From: Bacteroidota bacterium
GTDB taxonomy: Bacteria; Bacteroidota; Bacteroidia; UBA8524
Reading direction: 5' to 3'
Length of the DNA stretch: 64,000 nucleotides
Assembly: GCA_006226545.1 (NCBI GenBank)
Contig: SBGR01000024.1
Location: 1-64,000, forward strand
The notes below the pieces were generated by a model. That model was not told the origin of the DNA, did no database searches, and was given only the letters and a program-made list of their open reading frames with translations. A program made the translations under genes and the position numbers. Positions 48,514 through 56,780 of the stretch are shown piece by piece. Each line of letters starts with the position of its first letter. Position 1 is the stretch's first letter.

Positions 48514-50808
48514 ATGAAAAAATTTTTACTGGCATTGTTATGCCTGATAAGTGCAGTGTCTGTATGGGCACAGACCGGTGAAGTGAGAGGTATTATCTAT
48601 GAAAAAGGAACCGGCGTTCCGATTGATTTTGCCAACGTCTACCTCAAAGAAAACTTTCTTGGTGCTGTTACCGATGAAATTGGATTCTTTACCATCTCCA
48701 ATGTGAAGCCTGGCACCTATACCCTATTCTGTTCCTACCTCGGATACGATTCTGCGCAGGCTACTGTAAAAATTGAAGCCGGCAAGGTGACCCACCAAAA
48801 CCTGTATTTAAAGAAAGCCGATAAACTGCTCGATGAGGTAACCATTAGCGCAGAAGCTCAGGCCAAAAAGGAAGAAACCCAGATTGGTAAAACCAAAATC
48901 ACCATCAAAGACATGGAGCGATTGGTAACCTTGGGTGGTGAGCCCGATTTGGTGCAATCGCTGCAGGTTTTGCCGGGTGTTTATAGCTCAGGCGACCAAG
49001 GCGGACAGCTTTACGTGCGCGGTGGTTCTCCGGTAATGAACAAGGTATTATTGGATGGAATGACCATTTACCAGCCTTTCCACTCCATTGGTTTGTTTTC
49101 TGTTTTTGATGCCGATGTAATCCGCAGCGCTGATGTGTATTCTGCCGGATTTGGTGCAGAATATGGCGGACGAATTTCGGCCATCGTGGATGTAAGAACG
49201 CGTGAAGGAAACAAAACACGCCTAAGCGGTAAAATGGCTGTAAACCCTTTTACCTCTAAATTCTTGTTGGAAGGTCCATTGAAGAAGTACAAAGAAGGCG
49301 AAGGAAGTACCTCTTTCATCCTTTCCTATAAAAACTCTTACCTCGATAAATCATCCCAGATTTTCTACTCCTATTTGGATGCCAACCGCTTGCCATATAG
49401 CTTTAGCGATTTATACGGTAAAATCAGTTTTGTGGGAAGCAATGGAAGTAAGATGGATGTGTTTGGATTCAACTACAGCGATGCGGTGAATTTCCAAGGC
49501 ATCACAAACTATACATGGAACTCTTACGGCTTTGGTGGAAAGTTTATGGTTTTGCCGGATGAGTCGAAAACTAAAATTGACGGTTTCTTCTCCTATTCTG
49601 ATTACCAAATGCGTCAAGAGGAAGCCAGCTCATCGCCAAGAACAAGTAATATCAATAACTTCAATATCGGGTTGAACTTTGATTACCTGATGAAGAAAGA
49701 CCGATTTGTATACGGTACGGAGATCACTGCATTTGGAACAGGTTACCAACTTTACAATGCCCAAGGCCGCCGTATCGATCAAACAGATAACAATACGGAG
49801 CTATCGCTTTTTGGTACTTACAAACGCGTAAGACCTCGGCACGTTTGGGAAGCCGGAGCACGGATTCAATACTATGCATCGTTCTCTGAATTCTTCTTTG
49901 AACCTCGTTTGGCCTACAAATACAACGCTACCTCCAAGTTTAGAATCAAGGCTTCTACCGGTTTGTATTCGCAGAACTTGATCTCTGCAGTATCAGACCG
50001 CGATGTAGTGAATTTGTTTTATGGCTATTTGGCGAGCCCTGATAACTTACCAAAGAATTTTGAAGGCCAAGCCATCACCAGCCGCTTGCAAAAAGCATGG
50101 CACGGTGTATTGGGCTTTGAATACGATCTAGGTAAATACACCGAACTCTTACTCGAAGGCTATTACAAAGACTTCTTCCAGCTCACCAATATCAACCGCG
50201 ATAAAATTTTTGAAGACATTGCTGCCAATGCCGACAGACCGGATTACCTGAAAAAGGATTACATCATTGAAAAAGGTAAAAGCTACGGAGTCGATCTACG
50301 TATCAAATACGAACGTGGACCATTGTATATCTGGACAGTATACTCCTTAACCTACGTGAGCAGATACGATGGTATTCGCACCTATTTCCCGCATTTCGAC
50401 CGCAGGCACAATGCGAATATCGTAGCCTCCTACGCCTTTGGTAAAAAGCGCCTTTGGGACGTTAACGTGCGCTACAACTTCGGTAGCGGATTTCCATTCA
50501 CGCAAACCCAATCCTTCTACGAATTGCTCTATTTGGGCAAAGACTTAACGCAGGATTATACCAAAACAAATGGTGACGTAGGTATCATCTACTCCGCTAT
50601 CAACGAAGGCCGTTTGCCTAACTTCCATCGTGTCGATATATCCATCTCCCGTACCTTCAAGCTTGGCAAGAACAATGAATTAAAGGCAGTAGCCGGATGT
50701 ATCAATACCTTAGACCGAAATAATATCTTCTATTTCGACCGTGTAAGTTACCAGCGAATCGATCAGTTACCTATCCTTCCAACCTTGGGCGTGAACTGGA
50801 GTTTTTAA
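48514..50808 (+). CDS. TonB-dependent outer-membrane receptor
   Basis: The signal peptide (ending VWAQ) precedes a carboxypeptidase-regulatory-like domain (about 22-105, EVRGIIYEKGTGVPIDFANVYL), a plug domain (about 115-225, with VQSLQVLPGVYSS and LYVRGGSPVMNKVLLDG), and a beta-barrel ending in Phe (LGVNWSF). It should import a ligand such as an iron complex or an oligosaccharide. No SusD gene is beside it. Heme oxygenase is encoded 66 bases downstream, so heme is a reasonable candidate ligand, by inference only. It is divergent from queE. Confidence 0.85.
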   Translation: MKKFLLALLCLISAVSVWAQTGEVRGIIYEKGTGVPIDFANVYLKENFLGAVTDEIGFFTISNVKPGTYTLFCSYLGYDSAQATVKIEAGKVTHQNLYLKKADKLLDEVTISAEAQAKKEETQIGKTKITIKDMERLVTLGGEPDLVQSLQVLPGVYSSGDQGGQLYVRGGSPVMNKVLLDGMTIYQPFHSIGLFSVFDADVIRSADVYSAGFGAEYGGRISAIVDVRTREGNKTRLSGKMAVNPFTSKFLLEGPLKKYKEGEGSTSFILSYKNSYLDKSSQIFYSYLDANRLPYSFSDLYGKISFVGSNGSKMDVFGFNYSDAVNFQGITNYTWNSYGFGGKFMVLPDESKTKIDGFFSYSDYQMRQEEASSSPRTSNINNFNIGLNFDYLMKKDRFVYGTEITAFGTGYQLYNAQGRRIDQTDNNTELSLFGTYKRVRPRHVWEAGARIQYYASFSEFFFEPRLAYKYNATSKFRIKASTGLYSQNLISAVSDRDVVNLFYGYLASPDNLPKNFEGQAITSRLQKAWHGVLGFEYDLGKYTELLLEGYYKDFFQLTNINRDKIFEDIAANADRPDYLKKDYIIEKGKSYGVDLRIKYERGPLYIWTVYSLTYVSRYDGIRTYFPHFDRRHNANIVASYAFGKKRLWDVNVRYNFGSGFPFTQTQSFYELLYLGKDLTQDYTKTNGDVGIIYSAINEGRLPNFHRVDISISRTFKLGKNNELKAVAGCINTLDRNNIFYFDRVSYQRIDQLPILPTLGVNWSF

Positions 50809-50873
50809 GGAGCAAATGCATGGGAACTGCTGCGGAATTGCGTACTTTGCAGCCGTAAAATTTTGCTGGAAAT

Positions 50874-51461
50874 ATGATTACCGAACGTTTAAAAACTGAG
50901 ACACGTCCACACCACGATAACATGGAGCGTGTGGGCTTTTCTGATAAAATCATGAATGGTAGCTTGAACCTGGATGAATACAAAATCCTGATTCGCAATA
51001 ACTACATCATGAACTCCATCATCGAGAAAGCCGTGAGTGCTTTACCTGAGTTTGTTAACCTCGAAGGCTTGAACTTTGAAGGCCGCAAAAAGAACCACCT
51101 TTTGGAGCGCGACTTGGAAGTATTGGGCATCAACAAAGCTGAATTGGATGCCTTGGACTACAGCATGAACTTCGATAACCTAAACCAAGCTTTGGGCGCA
51201 TTCTACGTAATGGAAGGTTCTACCTTGGGAGGTTCCGTTATTTCTCGTCATTTGGCTAAGAACCCAAATCTTTCAGCCGTTCCTGAATACAATTTTTACG
51301 GTTGCTACGGCGATATGGTTGGACCAAACTGGAAGATGTTCCAAGGTGTTTTAATGAGCCAAGCCAATAGCACCGAGAACGAAGATCAAATGGTGCAAGC
51401 CGCTTGTGATACCTTCGATTATTTCAGAGGCATTTTTGAAGATAGCTTGTCGAAGAGTTAA
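50874..51461 (+). CDS. Biliverdin-producing heme oxygenase
   Basis: The 195-residue helical protein has the heme-ligand motif T-x3-H-x3-E with His14 (LKTETRPHHDNME), and the distal helix motif LGAFYVMEGSTLGGSVIS (about 105-122). It should cleave heme to biliverdin, iron and CO, freeing iron, with electrons from a ferredoxin or reductase. It follows a TonB-dependent receptor, which suggests a heme-uptake function for the pair. A terminator follows. Confidence 0.9.
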   Translation: MITERLKTETRPHHDNMERVGFSDKIMNGSLNLDEYKILIRNNYIMNSIIEKAVSALPEFVNLEGLNFEGRKKNHLLERDLEVLGINKAELDALDYSMNFDNLNQALGAFYVMEGSTLGGSVISRHLAKNPNLSAVPEYNFYGCYGDMVGPNWKMFQGVLMSQANSTENEDQMVQAACDTFDYFRGIFEDSLSKS

Positions 51462-51490
51462 GTTTTAAGAACTTAAAACGACTGATATTG

Positions 51491-51519
51491 AAAGGGATCC
51501 TGATGGATCCTTTTTTTTT
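51491..51519 (+). terminator. Intrinsic terminator after heme oxygenase
   Basis: AAGGGATCC and GGATCCTT flank a TGAT loop, with a run of nine T. One bulged base sits in the stem. Confidence 0.8.
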
Positions 51520-51532
51520 GTTTAGCGATTGG

Positions 51533-52039
51533 CTATTTAACCTTTTCTGACACCATTCTACAAACCTCTTCATAACGAACTGCACCTATCGCTTTCATCG
51601 GAAAAATAAAATCTTCACTTGAAGTAATGCTAAGGTATTCAGGAGTTATTTTAACCGATTTAATGGCATTCCATTTTACAATGGTTTCAGTTTGATCTTG
51701 AATCAATCTAAATGATTCGTCGCTAAGAATTAATCTATGGTGAGCGTATTTCCCTACACTAGAAATGTAATCTTTTACATCTTGCTTCCATTTATACAAA
51801 TGCCATGCGGCATTCAAATATGCACCAAGTGATGCCAAAACAATCAAACACAAAAACAAGATGTACATCACTTCATCCTTATATCTGTATACGACTATAA
51901 AAAGTAAAGCGCTTGATATAAGGAAGAATCCAAATGCAGATTTAGTGTAGGTACTTAGGAAATAATTCCCTTTCCTGTCTTTATAATAGATTTCCTTAAA
52001 ATGGTCGGGATTGAATTCAAGTTCAATATCCATATTCAC
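51533..52039 (-). CDS. YcxB-like membrane protein
   Basis: The 168-residue protein has two membrane helices (about 34-50 and 58-78) and a C-terminal PH-like YcxB domain (about 95-168, LILSDESFRLIQDQTETIVKWNAIKSVKITPEYLSI). Members are uncharacterised. It lies on the minus strand 15 bases after another membrane-protein gene, so the two are co-transcribed. The ATG at 52039 gives the usual length. Confidence 0.7.
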   Translation of the reverse strand: MNMDIELEFNPDHFKEIYYKDRKGNYFLSTYTKSAFGFFLISSALLFIVVYRYKDEVMYILFLCLIVLASLGAYLNAAWHLYKWKQDVKDYISSVGKYAHHRLILSDESFRLIQDQTETIVKWNAIKSVKITPEYLSITSSEDFIFPMKAIGAVRYEEVCRMVSEKVK

Positions 52040-52054
52040 TTCTAATCTTTGCTT

Positions 52055-52606
52055 TTACCTCTTACTATTTTCCTTCGCTTCCCAATACTTTCTCACAGCA
52101 GCTGTATCCTCTGGGTTATGCTGCATTTCCATAAATGCTTTTTGCACTTCTTCCTTTCCCGGAAACAAGTATGCGGCTACCTGTTCTTCTGTCATTAAAA
52201 GAGTTCCGAGCCCTAGTGCAAGCAATAGAACATACCTTAATTGGGATTTTCTATTGGCGAAGAAATCTTGTGGTTTAGCGATGAATAGCCTAGCTCCTAA
52301 GCCCATCAATACCGCGGCAAGTCCAATCATCAGCATGTTCTCCCATCCGGGCCAAGCCAATAAACGGAACAATGATCCTAAGACTACTACCGTGCCGCCA
52401 AACCCTTCTAAAATGGGAAACACCTTCTTCAACTTAGCTTCTGCTGTTGGCCTTTTTCTAGCATTGAGTTGAAGCAGCAAGGCTTGCAATCCCATGAATA
52501 GAATTAGAAACTGATTCACTTTGGCCCATCCCATAGCCTGAACCAGGATTAAGGCAAAAATCAGGGGCCATAGCACCCATTCTAGTTTAGCAAGTAGTTT
52601 TTCCAT
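52055..52606 (-). CDS. Integral membrane protein, 183 aa
   Basis: The protein has about five hydrophobic segments and a polar C-terminal tail with PGKEEVQKAFMEMQHNPEDTAAVRKYWEAKEN. I do not know its family. ATG 52606 is used; upstream codons lie in a non-coding repeat tract and would add a repeat-encoded N-terminus. On the minus strand a TATCTTGC box occurs upstream of the start, and a TTTTGG about 22 bases before it may be the -33 region. It is co-transcribed with the YcxB-like gene. Confidence 0.65.
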   Translation of the reverse strand: MEKLLAKLEWVLWPLIFALILVQAMGWAKVNQFLILFMGLQALLLQLNARKRPTAEAKLKKVFPILEGFGGTVVVLGSLFRLLAWPGWENMLMIGLAAVLMGLGARLFIAKPQDFFANRKSQLRYVLLLALGLGTLLMTEEQVAAYLFPGKEEVQKAFMEMQHNPEDTAAVRKYWEAKENSKR

Positions 52607-52641
52607 TGGTCCGAGCAAGATAGGAAGAACGGGGTTAAAAG

Positions 52642-52735
52642 TTCCAAAAGTCAAATTCCAAAAGTCAAATTCCAAAAGCCAAGAACCAAGCATTGGAAAT
52701 TGGAGCTTGAAAATTGGAAATTGTTAATTGGAGCT
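52642..52735. repeat. Tandem 14-mer TTCCAAAAGTCAAA and related words
   Basis: Three tandem copies of a 14-base unit (52642-52655, 52656-52669, 52670-52683, the last with two changes) are followed by an ATTGGAAATTGGAGCTT stretch (52691-52735) whose second part repeats its first. The tract separates two divergent genes and carries the TTG bases of possible -33 boxes in both directions. Confidence 0.8.
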
Positions 52736-52739
52736 TCAT

Positions 52740-52747
52740 TACCTTTA
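52740..52747 (+). promoter_or_regulatory. -7-like promoter box of the SRAP gene
   Basis: TACCTTTA ends 5 bases before ATG 52753. A TTG lies 22 bases upstream, within the repeat tract. Confidence 0.45.
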
Positions 52748-52752
52748 CCGGT

Positions 52753-53559
52753 ATGTGTGGCAGGTATGTATCGGTAAGCAAGGTATTGGCTATTGAAAAA
52801 CGTTTTCAGGTGAAGGCAGATCACCCGGAACTGTATATTCCCAATGTGAATATCGGTCCCGGACAAACCGGACCTATCATCACCTCCGAAGAACCCGACC
52901 TGCTGCAGTTTTCCCATTTCGGACTCACCCCCTCTTGGTCGAAAAAGAAGATGTACCTGTTTAATGCACGGGCCGAAGGCGACCACAACCAAGAGAATAG
53001 CATCCAATACCACGGTAGCATGGGCATCGTATCTAAACCTTCCTTCCGCAACCTGATTCGCAAGAAACGCTGTTTGGTGCCAGCCGATGCCTTTCTGGAA
53101 GGTCCGGAGAAAGAAAAACTCAGCAAGCCTTTTGTGGTTTACCTCAAAAACAAACAACGCCCATTTGCTTTTGCCGGCCTCTACGACGATTGGATCGATC
53201 AGGAAACAGGAGAAGTCTACCGTTCTCATAGCATCATCACTGTTTGGGCCAATCCCTTGATGCAGAAAATCGGGCACCATCGCTCACCGGTTATTTTAGA
53301 ACCTGGTCAAGAAAGGCTGTGGTTAGACACTGAATTACCTTTGGCTGATGTGACGTCTATGCTATATCCCTATCCCGCTGAGGAGATGAATGCCTATCCT
53401 ATTAAACCCGATATCAAAAGACCCGGGACCAATGAGCTCAGCTTACTTGAACCGATTGGTCAGCGCCTCCAACCCGAATACGAATACGAGATTTACGAGG
53501 AACTCAAATTGGAAGGTATGGGGATGACGACGGCCAGAAGGAGAAAACTGGATCTTTAA
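52753..53559 (+). CDS. SOS response-associated peptidase (YedK/HMCES)
   Basis: SRAP proteins shield abasic sites in single-stranded DNA by forming a covalent link through Cys2. The sequence MCGRYV at the start gives Cys2 after Met removal, which fixes ATG 52753. Other expected residues are present: the FNARAEG motif with Glu, RCLVPADAFLEG, and GHHRSPVIL with the active-site His. The 268-residue length is slightly above average. A terminator follows. Confidence 0.9.
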   Translation: MCGRYVSVSKVLAIEKRFQVKADHPELYIPNVNIGPGQTGPIITSEEPDLLQFSHFGLTPSWSKKKMYLFNARAEGDHNQENSIQYHGSMGIVSKPSFRNLIRKKRCLVPADAFLEGPEKEKLSKPFVVYLKNKQRPFAFAGLYDDWIDQETGEVYRSHSIITVWANPLMQKIGHHRSPVILEPGQERLWLDTELPLADVTSMLYPYPAEEMNAYPIKPDIKRPGTNELSLLEPIGQRLQPEYEYEIYEELKLEGMGMTTARRRKLDL

Positions 53560-53730
53560 TGAATTCTTATTGCCCTTCGGCAGTGCTTTTCGTCTTGTGG
53601 CTTATCCAAGTGGTATTCTAAAGCATTGGCCTTAGCCGCTTTGACAATGACTCAATGATTGTTTAATCAAGTCAAGAAAACTGAGGGCTGAATGATTTTT
53701 GACGCCCAATAAAAGAGTATCCGCTGAAAA

Positions 53731-53764
53731 CAAAAAGCCCCGAGTGAAACTCGAGGCTTTCCTT
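53731..53764. terminator. Bidirectional terminator between SRAP and gldH
   Basis: AAAGCC-c-CGAGT pairs with ACTCG-a-GGCTTT around a GAA loop, with A-rich and T-rich flanks. It lies between convergent genes. Confidence 0.75.
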
Positions 53765-53779
53765 ATAGGTTAGTGGCGA

Positions 53780-54253
53780 TTAAAACTTCTCGCCTGTTTT
53801 TTCCAATGCGATACCTACGTCCAAAACACCGGGTAGTGTATTGATGCGCATGTTTTGCTCTACACTGTATTTGTATAAGCCTGAACGCGCATAGGTTTTG
53901 CTTTTTTGAACCGGGATGCGGTATTCAAAGACGGTACCTTTTGATACACCCAAAGGCTGACCATCCGGAGCAAACAATGGCAATTCAAGCCGAATCAAGG
54001 AGCTATCTCCATCTGGTGTTCGCTCTTGCATCATGATCCACATATTGGCAAAGGGATAGTTCCTATTGATGCGGGTATTGATAAGTAAATCGTAAGTAGC
54101 AGTGGTATCGTCTACCGCCACTTCAAACTCCCCTCTCTGTTGCCAATGCCATTGTTTATCAGGCATGGTGAGGTTCTTATCGTAAACCAAATTTCCTGTG
54201 CATGCACTCAGGAGTAGAACCATCGCTAAAGGCCAAATCTGTTTAATTGCCAT
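53780..54253 (-). CDS. gldH: Gliding motility lipoprotein GldH
   Basis: A signal with lipobox LLSAC is followed by a 140-residue beta-rich domain (VYDKNLTMPDKQWHW, NTRINRNYPFANMWIMMQ, GVLDVGIALEKT) that matches the GldH family. GldH is an outer-membrane-associated lipoprotein needed for gliding in Flavobacterium; many non-gliding Bacteroidota retain it. ATG 54253 is used because the lipobox follows it; the gene overlaps the end of ricT by 11 bases, as in other Flavobacteriales. The holB-ricT-gldH order is conserved. Confidence 0.85.
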   Translation of the reverse strand: MAIKQIWPLAMVLLLSACTGNLVYDKNLTMPDKQWHWQQRGEFEVAVDDTTATYDLLINTRINRNYPFANMWIMMQERTPDGDSSLIRLELPLFAPDGQPLGVSKGTVFEYRIPVQKSKTYARSGLYKYSVEQNMRINTLPGVLDVGIALEKTGEKF

Positions 54254-55544
54254 CCTTGTTCGGGTTGTTCTTGTTATCCGGTCTTCTGCGCTTTTGCGGA
54301 CGTCTTTTCTGTTGTCCGTCGCCTTTTGGCTTAGCTGCTTCCGGCGCAGGACCTTTGGCTTGAACAGGATTCGGACTTGCCGTTCCGTTTTCACCTTGTC
54401 CCTTGGCTTTTTTCTTCTTGCGTTTCTTCCGGTTTTTATCGCGACGGTCTTTGTCTTCCATTCGCGTCAGGCTATTATCGGAAATGATGTCTTCGGCATC
54501 CAGTGCCTTCATCATCGCTCGACTGCTTTCGGTCATGTCAACTAAATCGTCGCCCTTCTTGCCTTCTTTGTTCAACGCAATAATTTCATTCACCGTATCT
54601 ACGTGAACCGGAATCCACGTATTTTTTCCTTCGTAAACGAACCACATGGTGCGTTTCAGAATATCTACTTTGATGCTGTGTGCAAACCCGGATTGGGTCT
54701 CCAGCTTCACGCGTTCGCCTTGCGGGAACTCTTCCAAAGCATCCAAATACGTATCGAGTTCGTAGTTCAAACAACATTTGAGTCGGCCACATTGGCCTGA
54801 TAACTTCAGCATGTTGATGGAAAGATTCTGGTAACGTGCTGCCGACATGTTCACCACCTTGAAATCGGTAAGCCAAGTTGAGCAACACAATTCTCTGCCG
54901 CAAGAACCAATTCCACCCAAACGGGCGGCTTCTTGACGGTAGCCAATCTGTTTCATCTCAATACGCATGCGGAATTCCTCAGCATACGCCTTGATCAACT
55001 CTCTAAAGTCTACACGTTCTTCGGCGGTATAGAAGAATATCACCTTCTTGCCGTCGCCTTGAATTTCGATATCCGACAATTTCATCTTCAGTCCCAAGCT
55101 CATGGCTATGGTACGTGCTCTTTCAAGCACCTGAGATTCTTTGTCTTTCATCTCTTGGTAGCGCTCCATATCGCGCTCCCCTGCTTTGCGTAGAATAGCA
55201 AAGACATTATCCCCTTCCGGGTCTACATTGTATTTTTTGAGTTGGAGTCGGACGAGCTCCCCTTTGAGGGAAACAAAGCCTAGGTCATTGCCCATTTCAC
55301 GTTGCACCACCACCGGATCTCCCGTAAAGAGTTCCAAGTTTTGGTCGTTTTTGTAAAATTCCTTCCGGCTACCTTTAAAACGCACTTCAACAATGTTGAA
55401 AGGCTTGTAGTCTTTCGGAAGTTCCATATCGCATAACCAGTCGTAAACATTAAGTTTATTACAGCCGGTTGTGCCGCAAGTACCGTTACTTTTACATCCT
55501 TTGGGTGCTCCCGCTCCTCCTGTTCCACATGAACTGCATCCCAT
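54243..55544 (-). CDS. ricT: PSP1 domain protein, RicT family
   Basis: The PSP1 domain (about 100-260) contains SCGRELCCSTWL and GQCGRLKCCLNYE, the cysteine sites that bind an Fe-S cluster in the B. subtilis Y-complex. An N-terminal Cys/Gly-rich segment (GCSSCGTGGAG) and a long basic tail rich in Lys and Arg (about 375-433) are additions. In B. subtilis the complex aids RNase Y; the role in Bacteroidota is unknown. It lies 8 bases after holB and overlaps gldH. Confidence 0.9.
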   Translation of the reverse strand: MGCSSCGTGGAGAPKGCKSNGTCGTTGCNKLNVYDWLCDMELPKDYKPFNIVEVRFKGSRKEFYKNDQNLELFTGDPVVVQREMGNDLGFVSLKGELVRLQLKKYNVDPEGDNVFAILRKAGERDMERYQEMKDKESQVLERARTIAMSLGLKMKLSDIEIQGDGKKVIFFYTAEERVDFRELIKAYAEEFRMRIEMKQIGYRQEAARLGGIGSCGRELCCSTWLTDFKVVNMSAARYQNLSINMLKLSGQCGRLKCCLNYELDTYLDALEEFPQGERVKLETQSGFAHSIKVDILKRTMWFVYEGKNTWIPVHVDTVNEIIALNKEGKKGDDLVDMTESSRAMMKALDAEDIISDNSLTRMEDKDRRDKNRKKRKKKKAKGQGENGTASPNPVQAKGPAPEAAKPKGDGQQKRRPQKRRRPDNKNNPNKDGN

Positions 55545-55552
55545 ATGTTAAA

Positions 55553-56668
55553 TCACTTAGCTCTCGAAGATGATAATATATTTTTAAATCGCAAAGATAA
55601 ATTGAACAGCACGATTTTAGGGTTTCCGTTGCGTTCAATATAATAGCCTGAGTCATTGAGCAATGCGATCATCTCACTCAATTGGTTTGTGGTGGTAAGT
55701 TGAGAGAACTTCATAGCGAACTCTTGTTCGTCGCCTCTCACCTTCACCAATTCTCCTGCACCCGATTGGTATAAAACACATTCACGCAATACGTTGATGC
55801 CGTATTCCAAAAGGTGCTTGAGGTTTTCCCTACCGAATTTGGCCGCTTCTTCAGACCATTTCATCATTTCCGGAATCTTCCGAGCATAACTCATCTGCAA
55901 CAGCATTCTGAAATGAGCAAAAAACGGCGTGTCTTGCTGCGATAGCAAGTGCAAAGCCTTGTTCATGTTTCCTTCGCTCAAAAATGCCAATGAAGCAGCA
56001 TGGTCTTGACTGGATGCGCCGTGTTGCAAAAGATGTTCGGCTATTTCTTCATCGCTAAAACGCGGAATCTTTACAATCTGCGTCCGCGATAAGATGGTAC
56101 TAATGATGTCGTCTTGGTCGTGGGCCACCAATAAAAACAAGGTATTAGCCGGCGGCTCTTCAATAATTTTAAGCAAGGTATTGCCGTATTTACCAAGGTA
56201 TTCCGGCATCCATAAAATCAGGAATTTAAACTCGCTCTCAAAACTCTTCAAACTGAGTTTGCGAATGATATCGCGGCATTCCGCCACACTGATATTCCCC
56301 TGCTTGTTTTCTTGATCCAAGAATTGAAGCCAATCGAAAACATTCAAATAGGGATTCTTCTCTTGGATCTCCCGCCATTCTCCTAAGAATTCAGTACTCA
56401 ATCCTTTTTCACCCACCGTAGGGTAACTGAAATGAAGGTCGGGGTGAATCATCTTGCGCATCTTATGGCAAGCCGGACAAATACCGCAGCTATCTGCTTC
56501 AGTCTTTTGTTCGCAAGCCAGGTATTGCGCATAGGCGCGAGCCAAAGCTAGGTTGGCAGAACCCTCCGGACCGAGAAACAACTGCGCATGCGGAATTCGG
56601 CCTGATTTAGCATTGTTAATCAGCCTTTGCTTTACGTCAAACAAACCGGGAATTTCCTCAAAACGCAT
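55553..56668 (-). CDS. holB: DNA polymerase III delta' subunit
   Basis: HolB is part of the clamp loader. The AAA+ fold has a degenerate P-loop (AQLFLGPEGSANLALARAYA), a four-Cys zinc module (CEQKTEADSCGICPACHKM), a Walker B-like region (KFLILWMPEYLGKYG), and the SRTQ sensor motif. The 371-residue length is normal. ATG 56668 is preferred over a TTG three codons upstream. It begins the holB-ricT-gldH operon. Confidence 0.9.
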   Translation of the reverse strand: MRFEEIPGLFDVKQRLINNAKSGRIPHAQLFLGPEGSANLALARAYAQYLACEQKTEADSCGICPACHKMRKMIHPDLHFSYPTVGEKGLSTEFLGEWREIQEKNPYLNVFDWLQFLDQENKQGNISVAECRDIIRKLSLKSFESEFKFLILWMPEYLGKYGNTLLKIIEEPPANTLFLLVAHDQDDIISTILSRTQIVKIPRFSDEEIAEHLLQHGASSQDHAASLAFLSEGNMNKALHLLSQQDTPFFAHFRMLLQMSYARKIPEMMKWSEEAAKFGRENLKHLLEYGINVLRECVLYQSGAGELVKVRGDEQEFAMKFSQLTTTNQLSEMIALLNDSGYYIERNGNPKIVLFNLSLRFKNILSSSRAK

Positions 56669-56780
56669 GGACGGCAAATTACGGACGATTGCCCAGAAGA
56701 TACAAGAACCAAAGTCGGCTATATTTTATATTTCTATAGCTTGCTTAAGCCATTGGAAGGCGAATGTATCAGAAACTCAC

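Noticed and set aside
52607-52693. N-terminal extension of the minus-strand membrane protein
   Set aside because: These codons are read from the 14-mer repeat tract; the ATG at 52606 starts the normal hydrophobic sequence.
56553-56780. Upstream extension of the T9SS glycosidase-like gene
   Set aside because: The extra 76 codons overlap holB on the other strand and would place the signal peptide inside the protein; ATG 56781 starts it properly.
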